A DNA stretch of 64,000 nucleotides. Source: Korobacter sp963758505 (GTDB lineage Bacteria; Acidobacteriota; Terriglobia; Terriglobales; Acidobacteriaceae). Both the position numbers and the translations under genes were made by a program. The stretch lies in NCBI GenBank assembly GCA_963758505.1, contig CAVWVJ010000001.1:1178001-1242000 (forward strand), read 5' to 3'. Of the stretch, positions 54,645 through 63,946 are shown piece after piece. How positions within the stretch are numbered: the stretch's first letter is position 1; the number at the start of each line of letters is the position of its first letter. Under the pieces are notes generated by a model that was given only the letters and a program-made list of their open reading frames with translations, had not been told where the DNA came from and did no database searches.

Positions 54645-56099
54645 GTGAAGCGGGTACTCACGATCCTCGCGTTCTTCGTGCTTTGTCTAGCTGCTCGTGC
54701 GCAACGGACGAACGAACCTGTGCTGATTTCCGGCGATGAAGCAAAATACCCACCGATCGCCAAGCAGGCTCACATTCAGGGCGATGTCGAAGTGCAGTTC
54801 CGAATCGATCGCCACGGCATGCCCCAGGATGTCGAGGCCATCTCCGGCCATCCTATGCTCTTGCAAGCTGCGGTCGACAACGTACGTACCTGGAGGTTTG
54901 AGGCGCGCTCTCCGGCTCCTTCTGCGCCTCTCACTACCCAGTTTCATTTCGAGTTGAGCGATCTCGTCGAAGCTTATGACTATGGTACGACAATCAGGCG
55001 CCATGGCTTTGAGTTAGTGGAAGTGAAAGCTACTGCTCCGTCGGTCGACGGTGGTCCTCCTCGCGCCCTTGCATGTCCTACAGCGAAGGTGTCTGTTCCG
55101 GCTGGGGAAACGGCAAACGATTTTATCGAGTTTGCGCGCAATGATTACACTGTCCGCATCGACGTGAAAGGTTCGGTGAGTTGGAAGGGTCGGTCGTGGA
55201 CGGGGAGCGTCGAGAGTCACTCTTTTCAAGTTTCCTCACTGCAATCCCGAGGTCTTCTCGATTTATTCAACACAGAACAATTCTGGAGCTTATGTGGCGA
55301 GTACAACGACACCAACAAGTACACGGCCATACTCGTGCTTCATATCGGCCTCGCGTCCAAACGGGTGGCCGATCTCGGCCGCGTAGCCCCCGAACCTCTC
55401 CCGCAACTCGAAGACCGCATCGACTTTCTTGCTCGTACCCACGAGTGGCGGCACGGCGATCCGGCGGCCGAGCCGCTTTGGAATATTGCGGACGAGTACG
55501 CAAAGCCCGACCTCCCGCCGCTCGTCGCTGCCGCTCGAGACTGCGACGTGCGCACAGCTGAACATCTCATTCGATCGGGCGAGAGCGTTAATGAAGCCGA
55601 TGCGAGCGGCTGGACGCCGCTGATGTACGCTGCAAACTGTGGCCGTTCTATTCTCCAGCAGCGACTGCTCAAGGCAGGAGCGGATCCCAACCAGGTCTCG
55701 CTACAGGGCGATACGGCTTTGATGGTTCCTGCTCTCAATGGCGATCTTGATGCGGGTTTGCTGCTGGCGGGCGCGGACATCAATGCCCAGAACAACCGGG
55801 GCCAGACGGTCCTGATGCTCCTTGCGGGAAACGGCTTCGAGTACGGAAGCCTTAAAGATGCGTTGTGGATGGGCGCCGATCCCACACGAAGAGATACCCA
55901 AGGTCTTACCGCCCTCGACTATTTCAAACTCGCGAATTGCGGGAAGGACCCCATCCGGCAGATCGTGTCCGACGTGCCGATCAAGGTGGACGCATGCGAT
56001 AGGTTTTCAGACAGGCGGGCAGTCGAGCAAGCGCTTACAGCACCCTATCATCCCCTTACGGAAAAACACATTCCGCACCCTGAGCCGGTTCACGAATAG
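54645..56099 (+). CDS. TonB-domain and ankyrin-repeat exported protein
   Basis: A 484-residue protein. GTG start, signal peptide (MKRVLTILAFFVLCLAARAQ). Residues about 30-110 form a TonB C-terminal fold (YPPIAKQAHIQGDVEVQFRIDRHGMPQDVEAISGHPMLLQAAVDNVRTWRF). A DUF6438-like part follows (about 125-250; FIEFARNDYTVRIDVKG). Ankyrin repeats span about 295-440 (DASGWTPLMYAANCGRSILQQRLLKAGADPN; NRGQTVLMLLAGNGFEYGSLKDAL). No ExbB or ExbD gene nearby and no transmembrane anchor after cleavage. Function unknown. Confidence 0.78.
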   Translation: MKRVLTILAFFVLCLAARAQRTNEPVLISGDEAKYPPIAKQAHIQGDVEVQFRIDRHGMPQDVEAISGHPMLLQAAVDNVRTWRFEARSPAPSAPLTTQFHFELSDLVEAYDYGTTIRRHGFELVEVKATAPSVDGGPPRALACPTAKVSVPAGETANDFIEFARNDYTVRIDVKGSVSWKGRSWTGSVESHSFQVSSLQSRGLLDLFNTEQFWSLCGEYNDTNKYTAILVLHIGLASKRVADLGRVAPEPLPQLEDRIDFLARTHEWRHGDPAAEPLWNIADEYAKPDLPPLVAAARDCDVRTAEHLIRSGESVNEADASGWTPLMYAANCGRSILQQRLLKAGADPNQVSLQGDTALMVPALNGDLDAGLLLAGADINAQNNRGQTVLMLLAGNGFEYGSLKDALWMGADPTRRDTQGLTALDYFKLANCGKDPIRQIVSDVPIKVDACDRFSDRRAVEQALTAPYHPLTEKHIPHPEPVHE

Positions 56100-56124
56100 T
56101 CGCGACGTCCTGATAAACGTGGGC

Positions 56125-57663
56125 TTACGCGAAGCTCTTGACCAGCTCCACCAGGGTTCGCACCGCGATGCCGGAAGGTCCCTTCGCGAGCCACGGCACC
56201 CCGTCTTCCTGCCAGGCAACGCCCGCGATATCGAGGTGAATCCACGGTGTCTCCTCCACGAATTCCTTGAGGAACATTGCCGCCGTTACCGCGCCTCCCC
56301 AGCGTCCCCCGGTGTTCTTGATGTCCGCAATCGGCGACTTGATCTGCTCCTTGTACTCTTCATCCACCGGCAGCCGCCACATCTTTTCACCGGACTTCTT
56401 CAGCGCCTGGGCAAACTTGTTGAAGTACTCTTCGTCGTTGGCGAAGACCCCGGCATTCACGCCGCCGAGAGCGACGACGCAGGCCCCGGTCAGCGTGGCG
56501 GCATCGATCAGGTGGGTAGCCCCCAGGGTTCTTGCGTAATGCAGTCCATCCGCCAGAACGAGTCGTCCTTCCGCATCGGTATTGATGATCTCGATGGACT
56601 TGCCGCTCATGGCAATCTGCACATCGCCAGGTTTCTGCGCTTTGCCGCTGGGCATGTTCTCGGCCGCGCATACGATCCCGATCACCCGCACATTTGGCTT
56701 CAGCAGGGCGATCGCGCGCATGGCGCCGATCATCGCCGCGCCTCCGGCCATGTCGTACTTCATCTTCTCCATGCCATCCGCCGGCTTGATGCTGATGCCG
56801 CCGGTATCGAAGGTGATCCCTTTGCCCACCAGTCCGAGTACCGGCGTCTGCGGCGCCCCCGCCGGTTCGTACTTCATCACGATCAGCGCGGGCGGCTCTT
56901 CGGAACCTTGGCTGACGCTCCAGAACGCTCCCATCTTCAGCTCGTGCAGCTTCTCGGAGCTATAGACCTCGCATGGCAGGCCCACTTCGTCGGCCATCTT
57001 CCTGGCACGTTCGCCGAGGACGGTCGGCGTCATCTTGTTTCCCGGCTCGTTGACCAGGTCGCGCGTGAAATTCTGCGACTCTCCGATGACCTGGCCTTCG
57101 TTGGCGGCCTTCTCCAGCGCTTTCACGTCGGCACCAGCAGGAACGAGGATCGTGAGTTCGTCGATCTCCTGCTGCTTGCGGTCGGAGTGATAGTAGTTGT
57201 AATCCGGGTTGGCGATGACCGCGCCTTCCGCGATCGCCTTCACCACTTCGGGCATCCCGCCACGGTCGAAGACGAGAGTGCTCTGGGAACTCGCATCGGC
57301 AGCTCCGCCCCAGTTCTCGGGTGCGACGATGGCAACCGATTTCGCGCTCTTCTTCAACGCGCGAACCGCGGCTCCCGCCACCTTGCGAAGCTCATACGAA
57401 GTGAAATTGTTTGCCTTTCCGCAACCTACCACGAGCAGGCGCTTCGCCTTCAGCCCTTCGGGCTTATACAGCAACGTCGATTCCAGCAGGCGCCCGGTAA
57501 TTTCCTTGGCCGCCACCTGGTCGGAGGTTGCTTTCGCGAAGAGGTCGCTCTTCGCCTGCAAGGCAGGCTTGTTGTTTTCCTTGTCGCCACCGTCAATCGT
57601 GAGGACGACGAGTGCTTCAGTTTCGAATGAGGTCGGATCCGCAGGCGCTATTTTGATTTTCAT
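56125..57663 (-). CDS. pepA: Leucyl aminopeptidase (M17)
   Basis: A 512-residue cytosolic di-zinc aminopeptidase. ATG at 57663 (MKIKIAPADPTS); the frame opens 14 codons earlier. Motifs: LVGKGITFDTGGISIKPADGMEKMKYDMAGGAA with metal Lys and Asp, NTDAEGRLVLADGL with Asp and Glu ligands and the catalytic Arg, IDAATLTGACVVALG, and DIKNTGGRWGGAVTAAMFLKEFVE at the end. Hexameric in relatives. Single gene, convergent with the TonB-ankyrin gene. Confidence 0.95.
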   Translation of the reverse strand: MKIKIAPADPTSFETEALVVLTIDGGDKENNKPALQAKSDLFAKATSDQVAAKEITGRLLESTLLYKPEGLKAKRLLVVGCGKANNFTSYELRKVAGAAVRALKKSAKSVAIVAPENWGGAADASSQSTLVFDRGGMPEVVKAIAEGAVIANPDYNYYHSDRKQQEIDELTILVPAGADVKALEKAANEGQVIGESQNFTRDLVNEPGNKMTPTVLGERARKMADEVGLPCEVYSSEKLHELKMGAFWSVSQGSEEPPALIVMKYEPAGAPQTPVLGLVGKGITFDTGGISIKPADGMEKMKYDMAGGAAMIGAMRAIALLKPNVRVIGIVCAAENMPSGKAQKPGDVQIAMSGKSIEIINTDAEGRLVLADGLHYARTLGATHLIDAATLTGACVVALGGVNAGVFANDEEYFNKFAQALKKSGEKMWRLPVDEEYKEQIKSPIADIKNTGGRWGGAVTAAMFLKEFVEETPWIHLDIAGVAWQEDGVPWLAKGPSGIAVRTLVELVKSFA

Positions 57664-57739
57664 GGACCCTGCCATTCTAAATGGTGAAAGAGCATGCATG
57701 CGCACTGGAGTGAGCCGCTGCCGTGCGAAAGCTGAGCTC

Positions 57740-59095
57740 TCACGAACGGGATGCGACCATGAGATCGCTTGGTCCGGGCAAGTGGATCCGCTCGATGGAA
57801 GCGAATCCGGCGGCTCTCAGCCAATCCGAATACTCCGCTTCGTTGTAGCTTGCGCCTTCTTCGGTGGCGACCAGCATATTGATCGAAAACAGGGCGGCAA
57901 ACTGGGGCGACGTCTTCTCTGGATTGAGGATGAAATCCTGCACCACCAAACGCCCGCCCGGAGCAAGCGCCTCAAAAGCATGGCGGAAGATCTTGCGATT
58001 CTGTTGCGGCGAAAACATGTGGCAGATTGCGTTCAGCAGGACGAGATCGTAGCCGCTGCCGTAGTCTCCCGCCAGCATATCGCCCGGCCGTACAGTGACC
58101 TGCGACGCAACGCCAGCCTCGCGCACGTAATCCTCGGCAAGCGGCGCGACTGCGGGGATGTCGAGAATCTCGGCCTTCAGCGCCGGTGACGCCTTCGCGA
58201 AAGCAGTGGAATACGCTCCCGAACCGCCGCCGAGATCCAGCACCCGCCGCACGCCTTCGATTCCGATCGTTTTAACGATGAGGGGAGCGCGGAGTTTCGC
58301 ATTGCGATCCATACCCGCGATGAAATGCTGGGTCCAATCGCGGCGTGATCCCGCTTCCGTGCTCGCCGGGGTTCCGCGTCGCACCGCGTCCGTCAAGGTG
58401 GACCAGCGGTGCCAGATGTTGGCCGTGTGCAGCAGCCCATTGCGATGATTGTTCGGCGAGCCCTGGGTGAAGTACCGTGTGCTCTCCGCGGTGTTGCTGA
58501 ACTGGTCCCCGGACTTAGTCAACAACCCCAGGCTGACCAGCGCGTGCATCAACGCTTCGAGGCCCCGTGTGCTGGCCTTGATCCTCTGCGACAGCTCCTG
58601 AACGGTGGATCCCTCGCCAATCGCGGTAAACAGGTCGAGTTCCAGGGCGGTCAGGATGACGCGGCTCTGCATGTAGCCACGGATCATCGAATCCAGCCGC
58701 TCGGGCAGCATTCCGGACTTGTCCTGCATGGCCATCACTGCCCGGAATTTGTCACGGTGCTCGATGGACATCGCCTTCATCGCCGCCGCGTCCTGCCAGA
58801 CGAGCCGCTGCACTGGCTTTCCGCCTGCCAGGTGGCTCTTGACGATCTCCGCGGCGTCGGTCGGCTGGAGCTTGCGATACCAGACCCCTTCCGGATAAAC
58901 CACCAGGATCGGACCTTCGTCGCACAAACCCATGCAGCCGCTGGTAGTGACCTGCACCTCGTCGTCCAGGCCTTGCGCCCGCAACTCACGCTCAATCGCG
59001 GCCACCACGGCGAAGGCGCCGCTCGTCGGGCACGAGGGAACGCCCTCAGGTTTCTGCTGGGTGCAAACGAAGAGATGAAAACGAAAGGGTTCCAT
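57740..59095 (-). CDS. Fusion of thioredoxin-like [2Fe-2S] ferredoxin and methyltransferase
   Basis: A 451-residue protein; ATG at 59095 preceded by GGAGGAACC. Residues 1-100 form a thioredoxin-like ferredoxin with the four-Cys pattern Cys11, Cys22, Cys54, Cys58 (FVCTQQ..SCPTSG; TTSGCMGLCDEGPILVVYPEGVWY). Residues about 135-250 look like the dimerisation domain of plant-type O-methyltransferases (LDLFTAIGEGSTVQELSQRIKAS). The last 200 residues are a class I methyltransferase (RRVLDLGGGSGAYS; LLNAICHMFSPQQNRKIF; GGRLVVQDFILNPEK). The combination suggests a redox-coupled or redox-sensed methylation. Substrate unknown. Confidence 0.82.
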   Translation of the reverse strand: MEPFRFHLFVCTQQKPEGVPSCPTSGAFAVVAAIERELRAQGLDDEVQVTTSGCMGLCDEGPILVVYPEGVWYRKLQPTDAAEIVKSHLAGGKPVQRLVWQDAAAMKAMSIEHRDKFRAVMAMQDKSGMLPERLDSMIRGYMQSRVILTALELDLFTAIGEGSTVQELSQRIKASTRGLEALMHALVSLGLLTKSGDQFSNTAESTRYFTQGSPNNHRNGLLHTANIWHRWSTLTDAVRRGTPASTEAGSRRDWTQHFIAGMDRNAKLRAPLIVKTIGIEGVRRVLDLGGGSGAYSTAFAKASPALKAEILDIPAVAPLAEDYVREAGVASQVTVRPGDMLAGDYGSGYDLVLLNAICHMFSPQQNRKIFRHAFEALAPGGRLVVQDFILNPEKTSPQFAALFSINMLVATEEGASYNEAEYSDWLRAAGFASIERIHLPGPSDLMVASRS

Positions 59096-59189
59096 GGTTC
59101 CTCCGCGGCCTTTTTGACGGTTGCTTTGATTCTCGACGATGCGGCCAGGGAAGACCGTGATTTGAGTCACATGCTGCGGTTAGCTGTGG

Positions 59190-59540
59190 CTATTCGCGAA
59201 TGGTACTGATTCTCAGCATCAGGATCGCTACCCCGCAGAGCAGCCAGATTACGACCAGGCTTGTCAGCAGAAAATTCCAATCGATGTGAGCCCCTGCGAT
59301 CGTGGCGAAACGATCCGACCATAGGGGCGCGTATCCTATCGGCTCACGCAACGACGGATCGGTCGGATGGACACGCTCCCAAGGGGCCCAAATCAACGCC
59401 AGGAAACTGAACAACACACCAGCCCCAGGGGGCAGCAGGAAAGGCCACAAGGTGTCACGTTTTGTTTGTCGGTAGGAAACTCCCACGATAAGAACATGAG
59501 GGCCGCAGCCCTCTCCTTCTATCCCACCTCTGGGGGACAA
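59190..59540 (-). CDS. Small membrane protein of unknown function
   Basis: Up to 116 residues, with two membrane helices (LLPPGAGVLFSFLALIWAP; WNFLLTSLVVIWLLCGVAILML) and a loop WERVHPTDPSLREPIGYAPLWS. The start is uncertain: the first 25 codons are not protein-like and a GTG at residue 21 (VSYRQTKRD) may be the real one. No ribosome site decides it. Confidence 0.5.
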   Translation of the reverse strand: MSPRGGIEGEGCGPHVLIVGVSYRQTKRDTLWPFLLPPGAGVLFSFLALIWAPWERVHPTDPSLREPIGYAPLWSDRFATIAGAHIDWNFLLTSLVVIWLLCGVAILMLRISTIRE

Positions 59541-59579
59541 AAGGTGTTTCGCCCTGCGATGCCGAGCTTGCGCCCCTCT

Positions 59580-60119
59580 TTATTTCGAGGCAGCCGGCTC
59601 GACCTGTTCGCGAAACTTGGCCACCAGGCGCTGCGCTGCCAGCACGATATTGTCTTTGCGAGTCTTCTGGCGCATGGCGCCCTTCGGCTGTTCGGAAGCC
59701 GACCACAGCGCCACGTTGCTCTTGGCGTCGTACACGATCAACGTGATGCGAGAGACCGACAACTCGTGCGACGTCGTAGAGGACCCGACCGGCAGGCCAG
59801 TGCGCGGATCGGTGGACGTTGTGCTCGAAACCGAGACACCTCGGCCGCCAGCCGGAGAGGTGATCTCGATGATGATGTCGGATTTTTCCGGCGTATTTAC
59901 GATCTGGAAGCGGCCCCAGCCTTCCACGCCTTCGCTGATGACGTTAAAAGGAACATCGCTCCCACCCGCGTTCTTGATATACGCAGTCTTGGCAGAGGTG
60001 ATCCTGGCGGCGGGGGACGTAATGTGCGGAGCGGCGGGAGCGCCTGCCGGATCTTGTGCGTATCCGCTGGCCAACAAAGCCGCGAGTCCAGCCCACAGCA
60101 GCATCCTTCGACGATACAT
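59580..60119 (-). CDS. Exported protein of unknown function
   Basis: A 179-residue protein; ATG at 60119 follows GGAGG and gives a signal peptide (MYRRRMLLWAGLAALLASGYAQ). The mature part is a small alpha/beta domain (FNVISEGVEGWGRFQIVNTPEKSDIIIEITSP; SRITLIVYDAKSNVALWSASEQPKGAMRQKTRKDNIVLAAQRLVAKFREQVEP). This pattern occurs in acidobacterial proteins possibly related to lipoprotein or DUF4136-type families; not certain. Confidence 0.68.
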   Translation of the reverse strand: MYRRRMLLWAGLAALLASGYAQDPAGAPAAPHITSPAARITSAKTAYIKNAGGSDVPFNVISEGVEGWGRFQIVNTPEKSDIIIEITSPAGGRGVSVSSTTSTDPRTGLPVGSSTTSHELSVSRITLIVYDAKSNVALWSASEQPKGAMRQKTRKDNIVLAAQRLVAKFREQVEPAASK

Positions 60120-60250
60120 CGGTCCTCCCACGAACCTCGAACCAAACTTAGCAGAGCCCGGCTCCGCTTCACAACCGCTGCCCATGTCTTTAGAAACTTA
60201 GAAGGCCACCTGCGACGCAGGAAACGAATCAACTCACTTGGAGGCGAGCA

Positions 60251-60739
60251 ATGAAAGCACCGTTTCTTCTAGGTCGGATGATATTCGGGGGATTTTTCCT
60301 TTACAGCGGGATTCACCACTTCCAGGAATACGAAACCCTGGCGAAATTTGCCAAAGGCAAGAACATCCCCATGCCGGAAGCTGCGGTTCTCGGTTCGGGA
60401 GCGCTGCTCACCCTGGGAGGCGGCAGCATTCTCCTCGGCGCGAAGCCGAAGCTCGGCTCCCTCGCCATCCTCGCCTTCCTGGCATCGGCAACGCCCACCA
60501 TGCACGATTTCTGGAACGACAAAGATCCCGCCCAGAAGCAAAACAACATGGTCAATTTCATGAAGAACCTGGCGCTGCTCGGAGGAACGCTGGCACTGAT
60601 GGGCATCGACGAGCCCTGGCCAGCCAGCGTGCACGGCAGTTCGGAAGGCGAGGAGGAAACAACGGACGAGGAGAGCGAAGCGGACGAGCGCCCGCTGCGC
60701 CTCAGCCAGCGTCGCTCGCAACGCAGTCGCGCCGCATAA
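60251..60739 (+). CDS. DoxX family membrane protein
   Basis: A 162-residue protein with four helices (LGRMIFGGFFLYSGIHHF; VLGSGALLTLGGGSILLG; LAILAFLASATPTMHDFW; LALLGGTLALMGI), the DoxX pattern. Its C-terminal 35 residues are strongly charged (EGEEETTDEESEADERP) and end in a basic QRRSQRSRAA. TTGGAGG precedes the start. DoxX proteins link to thiosulfate or redox functions; role here unknown. Confidence 0.88.
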   Translation: MKAPFLLGRMIFGGFFLYSGIHHFQEYETLAKFAKGKNIPMPEAAVLGSGALLTLGGGSILLGAKPKLGSLAILAFLASATPTMHDFWNDKDPAQKQNNMVNFMKNLALLGGTLALMGIDEPWPASVHGSSEGEEETTDEESEADERPLRLSQRRSQRSRAA

Positions 60740-60759
60740 AATCTGTTCCTTAAGAAAAT

Positions 60760-60780
60760 CGCCCGGTCAGGAACCGGGCG
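60760..60780. terminator. Two-way terminator between convergent genes
   Basis: Perfect 8-base arms cgcccggt and accgggcg with a 5-base loop. On the minus strand it is followed by attttctt, on the plus strand by gtgtcgttt. It serves the DoxX and PilZ genes. Confidence 0.75.
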
Positions 60781-60804
60781 GTGTCGTTTGCAGATTCCTA
60801 CGAG

Positions 60805-61512
60805 TTATTGCGTGACGGTTTCCGCCCATTCGAGCGGGGGATTCAGGCACACCAGCCCCGCGCGTGTGCCTTCCTGCGTCTTCTCGGTCCAGACCACCCG
60901 GAAGAACGATCCAAGCGTTCCGCGGAAAACGGTTACATAATGGCCGCGATCGAGATCGGCGGTGGATTGCACCTTCACCCCCACACTGCTCAGGTCCAGG
61001 GTGGAAGCTGGATAGAGCGCGGTCTCGGTTTGAATCTCAATCGGCAATTGGATCGCCGTTCTTGGGGCGCGCACCGCAATCAACGCCGACGCCCAGGAAC
61101 GGAATTGGTCGACCTCTGGTTCCGACGCCGATTCCGTTGCGTTCGAGAGCAGCATCGTTACCAGGTGCCGGGCGACGGCCATGGGATCTCCCATGAGCGA
61201 CAAGCCGCTGGTCACATAGACGTCGCCGTCCGCCAGCATTGCGAAAGGCAGCTTGCTGGAATGGGTGGGGGATTCATCCTGAAACTCACTGACCTGGATG
61301 CCGTGTTCACTCAAGTCCAGGGTTGCGACCAGGCGGCGTTTCACGGAAGGATGATCAATCTCAACAGAGTCCGCGTTCACCATGCGGCATTCGAGGCGGG
61401 TATGTGGATTCTTCACGTACTCGTTCACTGACCATACGCGCGATTCCACGGCGCAGAGCACATCCGCCCACAAGGCGCGACAGCGAACTGCCAGCTTCGA
61501 GTTGTCGTACAT
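60805..61512 (-). CDS. PilZ-domain-like protein
   Basis: A 235-residue protein. The second half (about 148-228) resembles a PilZ barrel: RTAIQLPIEIQ, STLDLSSVGVKVQSTADLDRGHYVTVFR, FRVVWTEKTQEGTRAGLVCLNP. The usual c-di-GMP ligand RxxxR is not intact (VRAPRTA), but the D/NxSxxG-like LDLSSVGV is. The first half holds a second PilZ-like or degenerate barrel (RRLVATLDLSEHGIQVSEF). c-di-GMP binding is therefore doubtful. Confidence 0.7.
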   Translation of the reverse strand: MYDNSKLAVRCRALWADVLCAVESRVWSVNEYVKNPHTRLECRMVNADSVEIDHPSVKRRLVATLDLSEHGIQVSEFQDESPTHSSKLPFAMLADGDVYVTSGLSLMGDPMAVARHLVTMLLSNATESASEPEVDQFRSWASALIAVRAPRTAIQLPIEIQTETALYPASTLDLSSVGVKVQSTADLDRGHYVTVFRGTLGSFFRVVWTEKTQEGTRAGLVCLNPPLEWAETVTQ

Positions 61513-61661
61513 ACCACTCCTGGGCCCCGATGCCTTCTTTGCGGGGAGATTCCGAGGTGCTCTCGGTTGTCAAAGATGCACGTGCGCATTCTACCTCGTG
61601 CGGAAACTCTGCCAAGGAGAAAAGCACCAAAGAAGTATCGAAATCTCTGCGCGCGCAAGAA

Positions 61662-61683
61662 AAGCCCAGCCGTAGCCGGGCTT
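61662..61683 (-). terminator. Intrinsic terminator
   Basis: Arms aagcccagcc and (g)gccgggctt; the minus strand continues as ttttctt. Located 19 bases beyond the stop at 61702. Confidence 0.7.
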
Positions 61684-61701
61684 ATCCGCAGACTTAGCGC
61701 T

Positions 61702-62364
61702 CTAGAACAGATCGATGACCTCGATCACGTAAAACGTGGTCGGGTCATAGACTACGCAATAGCCATCGACGAAACCGAACATGTAACCCGCGGGTGGCGG
61801 GCCCAGGTAGCTCACGACATCCGCTGGCACCGGTTCGATCTCGCTGCGCACTTCTACCGGCAGCACCTGTTCGCGCGTGATGGTGACGCGCTGGTTGCGA
61901 TTCACGCGGCTGATGTCGTGGTAGCTGGAGCGCAGCTTCGTCTTCGCATCGCCCTTGAAGTGATACTCGGCGTGCTTGTCGGCATTGTTCGGAGCGGTCT
62001 TCGCTTCCTCGCGATTACCACGCTCCTGCGGTGCGGCTTCCTGGTCGGACTGGGGCATGCGCGACGCGTCCTGATGCTCGTTCTGTCCCTTTTGCCGGGC
62101 CGCTTCCGGATTCTTGACGCCGGGCTCCTGGTCGGACTGCGGGAGTTTCGCGCTCCGCTCGTCCTTCTTTTCCTGGCCTGCTTCCTGCGTTTTCACGGAG
62201 CCGTTCTCCGGTTTTACGGACTTCTCCTTGTCAGCCTTATCTTTTGCCGCTTTGTCTTGCGTTTTTGGGGCTTCCGGAGCCTTCTCCTGCTCCTGCTGTG
62301 CGAATGTTGGGGCAGCGGTCAGAGCCGCCGCGAGAGCGAGTGCAAATAGGTGGGTGTGCTTCAT
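61702..62364 (-). CDS. Exported protein with a long charged low-complexity region
   Basis: A 220-residue protein; ATG at 62364 follows GGAGA and gives a signal peptide (MKHTHLFALALAAALTAAPTFAQQ). Residues 22-115 are Lys/Glu/Gln-rich with the near-repeats LPQSDQEPG and MPQSDQEAA. The last 100 residues are an ordered DUF1236-like domain (SRVNRNQRVTITREQVLPVEVRSEIEPVPADVVSYLGPPPAGYMFGFVDGYCVVYDPTTFYVIEVIDLF). Function unknown; a periplasmic structural role is plausible. Confidence 0.75.
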   Translation of the reverse strand: MKHTHLFALALAAALTAAPTFAQQEQEKAPEAPKTQDKAAKDKADKEKSVKPENGSVKTQEAGQEKKDERSAKLPQSDQEPGVKNPEAARQKGQNEHQDASRMPQSDQEAAPQERGNREEAKTAPNNADKHAEYHFKGDAKTKLRSSYHDISRVNRNQRVTITREQVLPVEVRSEIEPVPADVVSYLGPPPAGYMFGFVDGYCVVYDPTTFYVIEVIDLF

Positions 62365-62521
62365 GATTCGGGTCTCCTCCCAAACAACGAAACCGAAATA
62401 GCGCATCCGAATAGATGCTCGGCTGCGGGGCGGTGCTGTGGTTGGAATGAGAGGAAAATCGCACAAAAGGGGGCAACCTGAGAGTTGCTCCTCCGGACCC
62501 GGTTTCTATAATTTGCGCTCG

Positions 62522-63823
62522 CTACGACACCGCAACCGTCGTGGCTTTTTTCGGGAACATCTCGCCGATGCGGCGGATTTCCGCGCCTACGTGTCGCAGT
62601 TTTTCTTCGATGTTCTCGTATCCGCGATCGATGTGGTACACGCGATCGATGATCGTCTCGCCCTCGGCGACCAGCGCAGCAATCACCAGCGAAGCCGAAG
62701 CTCGCAGGTCGCTGGCGAGAACGGCAGCTCCACTCAGTGGCGTCTTGCCACGGACGATCGCCCGGCGCCCTTCGATCTTGATATTGGCGCCCATGCGCAC
62801 CAGTTCCTGCGCGTGCATGAACCGGTTCTCGAAAATATTCTCCACTACCACGGAAGCCCCGTCGGCTTGCGTGGCCAGCGTCATGTATTGCGCCTGCATG
62901 TCGGTAGGGAAGCCGGGATATTCTTCAGTCGCAACGTCGCTCGCTTGCAAAGGCCCGTCGCCCATCACGCGCACGGACTCGCCGTTCGCCCGGATATCCA
63001 CACCGCTCTCCTCCAGCTTTGTGAGCAGCGCTCCCAGGTGCGTTGGATCACATCCCTGCACCATCAAATCGCCGCCTGTAAGCGCGCCTGCGATGATGAA
63101 CGTGCCCGCTTCGATGCGGTCCGGAATGATGCGATGGCGCGCGCCGTGGAGTTTCTCTACACCTTGGATCTTCAGGGTTGACGTTCCGACTCCTTCGATC
63201 TTGGCGCCCATCTTGATCAGCAGGTGGGCCAGGTCGGTTACCTCCGGCTCGCGCGCGCAGTTCTCCATCAGCGTCTCGCCGTCAGCCAGGGTTGCGGCCA
63301 TGAGCAGATCTTCCGTGCCCGTGACGGTGATCTTCTCGAAAACGATGTGGCCGCCTTTCAAGCGTTCGGCCCTTGCCTTGATGTACCCGTGATCCTGCGT
63401 GATCTCCGCGCCTAACTTTTCCAGGCCCTTAATGTGCAGGTCAATCGGCCGGGCGCCAATCGCACATCCGCCCGGCAGCGAGACACGTGCTTCTCCGGTC
63501 CGGGCCACCAGTGGACCGAGCACCAGCGTCGAGGCCCGCATCGTCTTGACCAGTTCGTAGGAGGCCTCCGGATTGACCAGCTTGCGGCAGCACAGCGTAG
63601 TGCGATGATGGGCACGGCCGTAGCCCAGCTCGACCTCCGCCCCCATGGCGGCCAGCAGGTTGCGTTCCGTGATGATGTCGCGCACCTGCGGAATGTTTTC
63701 CAGAATGACCGGCTCTTCCGTCAGCAGGGCCGCTGCCATGGCGGGCAGGGCTGCGTTCTTCGCTCCGCTGACGCGTACGGTTCCGAGCAGAGGGGTGCCG
63801 CCACGAATGACAAATTTGTCCAT
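62522..63823 (-). CDS. murA: UDP-N-acetylglucosamine 1-carboxyvinyltransferase
   Basis: A 433-residue EPSP synthase-fold enzyme, the first step of peptidoglycan precursor synthesis. Catalytic Lys22-Asn23 (VSGAKNAALPAM), active-site Cys120 (LPGGCAIGARP, the fosfomycin target), and DLRASASLVIAALVAEG with the Arg that binds PEP. C-terminus GYENIEEKLRHVGAEI. The stretch LCCRKLVNP differs from most. Single gene at the right edge of the window. Confidence 0.96.
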   Translation of the reverse strand: MDKFVIRGGTPLLGTVRVSGAKNAALPAMAAALLTEEPVILENIPQVRDIITERNLLAAMGAEVELGYGRAHHRTTLCCRKLVNPEASYELVKTMRASTLVLGPLVARTGEARVSLPGGCAIGARPIDLHIKGLEKLGAEITQDHGYIKARAERLKGGHIVFEKITVTGTEDLLMAATLADGETLMENCAREPEVTDLAHLLIKMGAKIEGVGTSTLKIQGVEKLHGARHRIIPDRIEAGTFIIAGALTGGDLMVQGCDPTHLGALLTKLEESGVDIRANGESVRVMGDGPLQASDVATEEYPGFPTDMQAQYMTLATQADGASVVVENIFENRFMHAQELVRMGANIKIEGRRAIVRGKTPLSGAAVLASDLRASASLVIAALVAEGETIIDRVYHIDRGYENIEEKLRHVGAEIRRIGEMFPKKATTVAVS

Positions 63824-63946
63824 GAATCCCGTTCCGATGCGCTGAGTTGGGACCTATTGTAATGCGGGGCAAAGCGGCCGGTGTGGAAAAGGCCGGGTTA
63901 CTGAAGGACAAACCGCGCTGCAGCTCTTTCGAGACGATCCCCAGGC

